Shown: positions 6,132 through 8,572 of the stretch, in pieces
How positions within the stretch are numbered: position 1 is the stretch's first letter
Layout of the letters: the number at the start of each line of letters is the position of its first letter
NCBI GenBank assembly: GCA_913054565.1
Contig: CAJXHW010000066.1
Coordinates: forward strand, 1-8,572
From: an uncultured Kordia sp.
GTDB taxonomy: Bacteria; Bacteroidota; Bacteroidia; Flavobacteriales; Flavobacteriaceae
DNA: 8,572 bases
Direction of reading: 5' to 3'
The notes under the pieces: model-generated
Database searches by the model: none
What the model was told of the DNA's origin: nothing
What the model saw: the letters and a program-made list of their open reading frames with translations, nothing else
Program-made: the position numbers and the translations under genes

Positions 6132-6139
6132 TAAAGGTA
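6132..6139 (-). promoter_or_regulatory. -7-like box in front of umuC
   Basis: The minus strand reads TACCTTTA, one mismatch from TAnnTTTG, then ACCC and the umuC ATG. The 10-bp palindrome AATTATAATT lies just upstream at 6141-6150. No TTG -33 element is seen at a suitable distance in the 33-bp gap or the end of the receptor gene. If used, the umuC mRNA would be leaderless. Confidence 0.3.
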
Positions 6140-6160
6140 CAATTATAATTACTAAAATTA

Positions 6161-8572
6161 TTAAAAATTTAAATACATACTAGCTTTAAAATTTCTTCCA
6201 GGAGCACTTATTCCAGAGGCAAATTCTTTATAATGAATATCAAAAATATTATCTAAACCTAATTGTAGTTTCATAGCATCCGTAACTTGATAGCCTAAAT
6301 GGGTGTTTAAAATACTCCAAGAAGGGGTTCCTGCATAATACTCGTCGCCATCAACAGCAGTATTAGGGTCAATTAACGGACTTTGACTTATGTTGTCTTC
6401 ACCTCCTTGACTATATTCGTCTGCATTTTTCTTTGAGGAGTATTTCCAGTGGAGTCCACTGTCAATTTTATTTTTGTTATAAATAATACTTGCACTACTA
6501 AATAAAGGAGCTATAGATGGTAAATAATTACCCGTATCATTTGTTTTTCCGTTTGTGTAAGTAACATTCCCTTTAATTGTAAAGTTTGTAATTGGTCTAG
6601 TGCTTATATCAATAGTGCCACCATAAATGTAAGCGGTTTTTCCGTTTATGTTGGCAATAGTTGTTACTTCGTCGTCGTCATAAATTACGGTATTTTGGTC
6701 TGTTGTAGATGTATCGTTATCTACATTAAAACCAGTTCTGTAGATATAATTGTTTAACAAGGTGTAATAGGTATTTATTGAAATGTGATGATGTTTGTTT
6801 TTCAAAAACTTAGTGATTCCTAATTCACCATTATAGGCGTATTCAGGTTTTAAAGTAACATTAGGTACCGTGAGTAAACCACTTTTTTCACGAATCTTAC
6901 CAATATCATCTATATTAGGTGATCTAAACCCTGAAGAAATCACAGCATTAAATCGTGTTAAATCTGAAGGCCGGTAAGTTAAGCCAAGGTTGGCAGTAAA
7001 GGATGAATTGTGTAGTTCCAACGCCGTTTCAGGTAGAGCTATATAGGTTTGGTCAATAAAATTAGCTTTCAGTTTTGTGTACGTAAAACGCCCCCCGGAA
7101 TTTAAGGTCATTTGTCGGTTTATATCTTGTCTATAATTTAAATATGCAGCAGCAGTAGTATATTTCGCACCGCCATCTGGGTATCTAGATTGGACTACTG
7201 TGTAGTTAGAAATACCAATAATATTAGTGTTGTTTACAATTAATTCTTCTCCATAAGCATTAGATTTTACATCATTATGCGTGAATTCTAAACCATAAGA
7301 CAGATCTCTGTTGCTAGAAAGTGAGACTTTAAAATCTGTATTAAGGCTATAAACATCAATGTTTTCTTCTTGGTTATTGCGTTCCAAACTATTATATTTT
7401 CTTTTAACACGAGATTCTTTTACATTTTGATATGCCGCTGTTATGGTTCCAGATTTTAACCATTTGTAATTAGGGTTTATTTGGTATTGTGGCGATATGA
7501 AAATTCTTTTCTGAGGACCATAATACCATTCAGCAAATTTTAAAGACCCATTCTTTAATTCAGTTAGTTTATCAAAGCGAGGGATGTTGGTTGATTCAGA
7601 AAGTTGAAAATTGAATACTAAATTACTGCTTTTAGAGGTTTGAAGGTTAATTTTTTGAAGAACATCAAACTGGTTGTACCCAGTATTTTTTTGGATATGA
7701 GGTTTACTATTATTAACAGGTATGTTATTATAAGTAGTACTGTTGTTATCAGAATAAAAAGGGACTAAGCCCCAGTTTTTATAACCATGAGTTCTATTTT
7801 TTCCCATTCTTAAATCACCAAAATCGGACGTAGAAAATGAGGTGTAAGAGGCCCATTTTTTAAAGCTTAATTCAGCGCCAAAACTTTGAGTAAATTCATT
7901 GTCAGCTGAAGAAAAACGGGTGCTGGCATTTCCTGAAAATATTTTTGAGTTATTAATTTTTGGAGTACGGGTGTAAAAATGCACCACACCACCTAAAGCA
8001 TCACTACCATAAATTACTGATGAGGGTCCGAAAATAACTTCGGTTCTTTCAAGTGAATGCGGGCTAATTGTTATAGCGTTTTGTAAATGACCAGACCTAT
8101 ATATGGCATTGTTTAACCTAACGTTATCCATGACCAATAAAACTCTATTTGCTTCAAAACCTCTTATAACAGGGCTTCCACCACCACCTTGTGATTTTTG
8201 AACCCTCACACCTGGTGTTGTGGCTAAAATATCAGCTGCGGTTTGAGGTTCTAGTTGTTGAATGTTCTTTCGGGTTAATATTTCTATTTTTTCAGCAACT
8301 CTTGATTTTTTAACTTTTGATTTTGAAACTGACAACGTTATTTCAGACAACTCATCAGAGTCATTTTCTAAAAAAATTACCGTCTTTATTTTACTTTTCT
8401 GAATAGAAAAATCTTTATAGCTGATATGTGAAAAATAAATAATTTCAGCATTGCTAAAATCATAAATTTGAGCTTTACCATTAATGTCCGATACTGTGTT
8501 TATAGATTGGTCTTTGTTAAAAATAGCCACTTTGACAATAACGTCATTTGTGCTACGATCTTTAATTATAAT
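6161..8572 (-). CDS. TonB-dependent outer-membrane receptor, haem/haemoglobin-receptor type (5' end cut by window)
   Basis: The visible 803 residues have no stop up to the window edge, so the start and signal peptide lie beyond base 8572. A GTG at 8530 is not the start: the codons before it read IIIKDRSTNDVIVKV and complete a carboxypeptidase-regulatory-like domain (visible residues 1 to about 60, ending NAEIIYFSHISYKDFSI). A TonB-box-like LSEITLSVS follows (about 75-83), then a plug domain with VIRGFEANRVLLVMDNVRLNN and GPSSVIYGSDALGGVVHF, then a 22-strand-type barrel ending in the expected aromatic residue (YLNF). FRSPN (F549) and VPNVTLKPE (about 568-576) resemble the FRAP and NPNL boxes of haem receptors such as HmuR, as does YRSGHLQN in the plug. 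No His lies between the two boxes, so the haem assignment is tentative. TonB/ExbBD energy would drive uptake. umuC follows after 33 bp. Confidence 0.93.
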   Translation of the reverse strand: MIIKDRSTNDVIVKVAIFNKDQSINTVSDINGKAQIYDFSNAEIIYFSHISYKDFSIQKSKIKTVIFLENDSDELSEITLSVSKSKVKKSRVAEKIEILTRKNIQQLEPQTAADILATTPGVRVQKSQGGGGSPVIRGFEANRVLLVMDNVRLNNAIYRSGHLQNAITISPHSLERTEVIFGPSSVIYGSDALGGVVHFYTRTPKINNSKIFSGNASTRFSSADNEFTQSFGAELSFKKWASYTSFSTSDFGDLRMGKNRTHGYKNWGLVPFYSDNNSTTYNNIPVNNSKPHIQKNTGYNQFDVLQKINLQTSKSSNLVFNFQLSESTNIPRFDKLTELKNGSLKFAEWYYGPQKRIFISPQYQINPNYKWLKSGTITAAYQNVKESRVKRKYNSLERNNQEENIDVYSLNTDFKVSLSSNRDLSYGLEFTHNDVKSNAYGEELIVNNTNIIGISNYTVVQSRYPDGGAKYTTAAAYLNYRQDINRQMTLNSGGRFTYTKLKANFIDQTYIALPETALELHNSSFTANLGLTYRPSDLTRFNAVISSGFRSPNIDDIGKIREKSGLLTVPNVTLKPEYAYNGELGITKFLKNKHHHISINTYYTLLNNYIYRTGFNVDNDTSTTDQNTVIYDDDEVTTIANINGKTAYIYGGTIDISTRPITNFTIKGNVTYTNGKTNDTGNYLPSIAPLFSSASIIYNKNKIDSGLHWKYSSKKNADEYSQGGEDNISQSPLIDPNTAVDGDEYYAGTPSWSILNTHLGYQVTDAMKLQLGLDNIFDIHYKEFASGISAPGRNFKASMYLNF

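Noticed and set aside
3926..6160. LexA-type SOS operator near dinB, umuC or umuD
   Set aside because: No CTG-N10-CAG or similar known box was seen by eye near any of these starts; the palindromes present do not match a known LexA site.
8528..8530. GTG as the start of the TonB-dependent receptor
   Set aside because: The frame is open upstream to the window edge and the upstream codons complete the regulatory-like domain, so this is an internal valine codon.

Overview
The window is AT-rich, densely coding DNA that looks like a member of the Bacteroidota, most likely a flavobacterium. The reasons are an IPExxxVDY-family gene fused by TAATG to pyruvate kinase, TAnnTTTG-type promoter elements, start codons without Shine-Dalgarno sequences, and a TonB-dependent receptor that opens with a carboxypeptidase-regulatory-like domain. 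These are calls made by reading the sequence, without database searches.

Left part (1-2809, plus strand): a short leader with a perfect 15-bp palindrome is followed by a run of three co-directional genes: the IPExxxVDY-family protein, pyruvate kinase (pyk) and a two-domain 3-mercaptopyruvate-type sulfurtransferase. The first two overlap by one base and the next gap is 10 bp, so they probably form one transcript. Pyk carries the residue set of potassium-independent pyruvate kinases.

Middle part (2806-6127): a translesion-synthesis cluster. dinB (DNA polymerase IV, minus) converges on the sulfurtransferase with a 4-bp overlap of stop codons. It is divergent from a CYTH-domain triphosphatase gene (plus). 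The 24 bp between them hold a 25-bp imperfect palindrome in which two oppositely facing -7 elements form mirror halves. The CYTH gene abuts umuD (minus) with no gap. umuD is preceded on the same strand by umuC, so the order is umuC-umuD, the reverse of the E. coli umuDC operon. All catalytic residues of both polymerases and of the UmuD self-cleaving protease are present.

Right part (6161-8572, minus): a TonB-dependent receptor of the haem/haemoglobin-receptor type ends 33 bp upstream of umuC. Its reading frame stays open to the window edge, so the gene is truncated by the window and its true start lies beyond base 8572.

Apart from the first 97 bases there is essentially no non-coding DNA. 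No RNA genes, insertion sequences, CRISPR arrays or clear intrinsic terminators were seen. I do not see a wholly new system. The points most worth checking are the palindromic divergent promoter, the shared spacing of -7-like boxes exactly 4 nt before three start codons (a leaderless-mRNA signature), and the inverted umuC-umuD arrangement behind a receptor gene.
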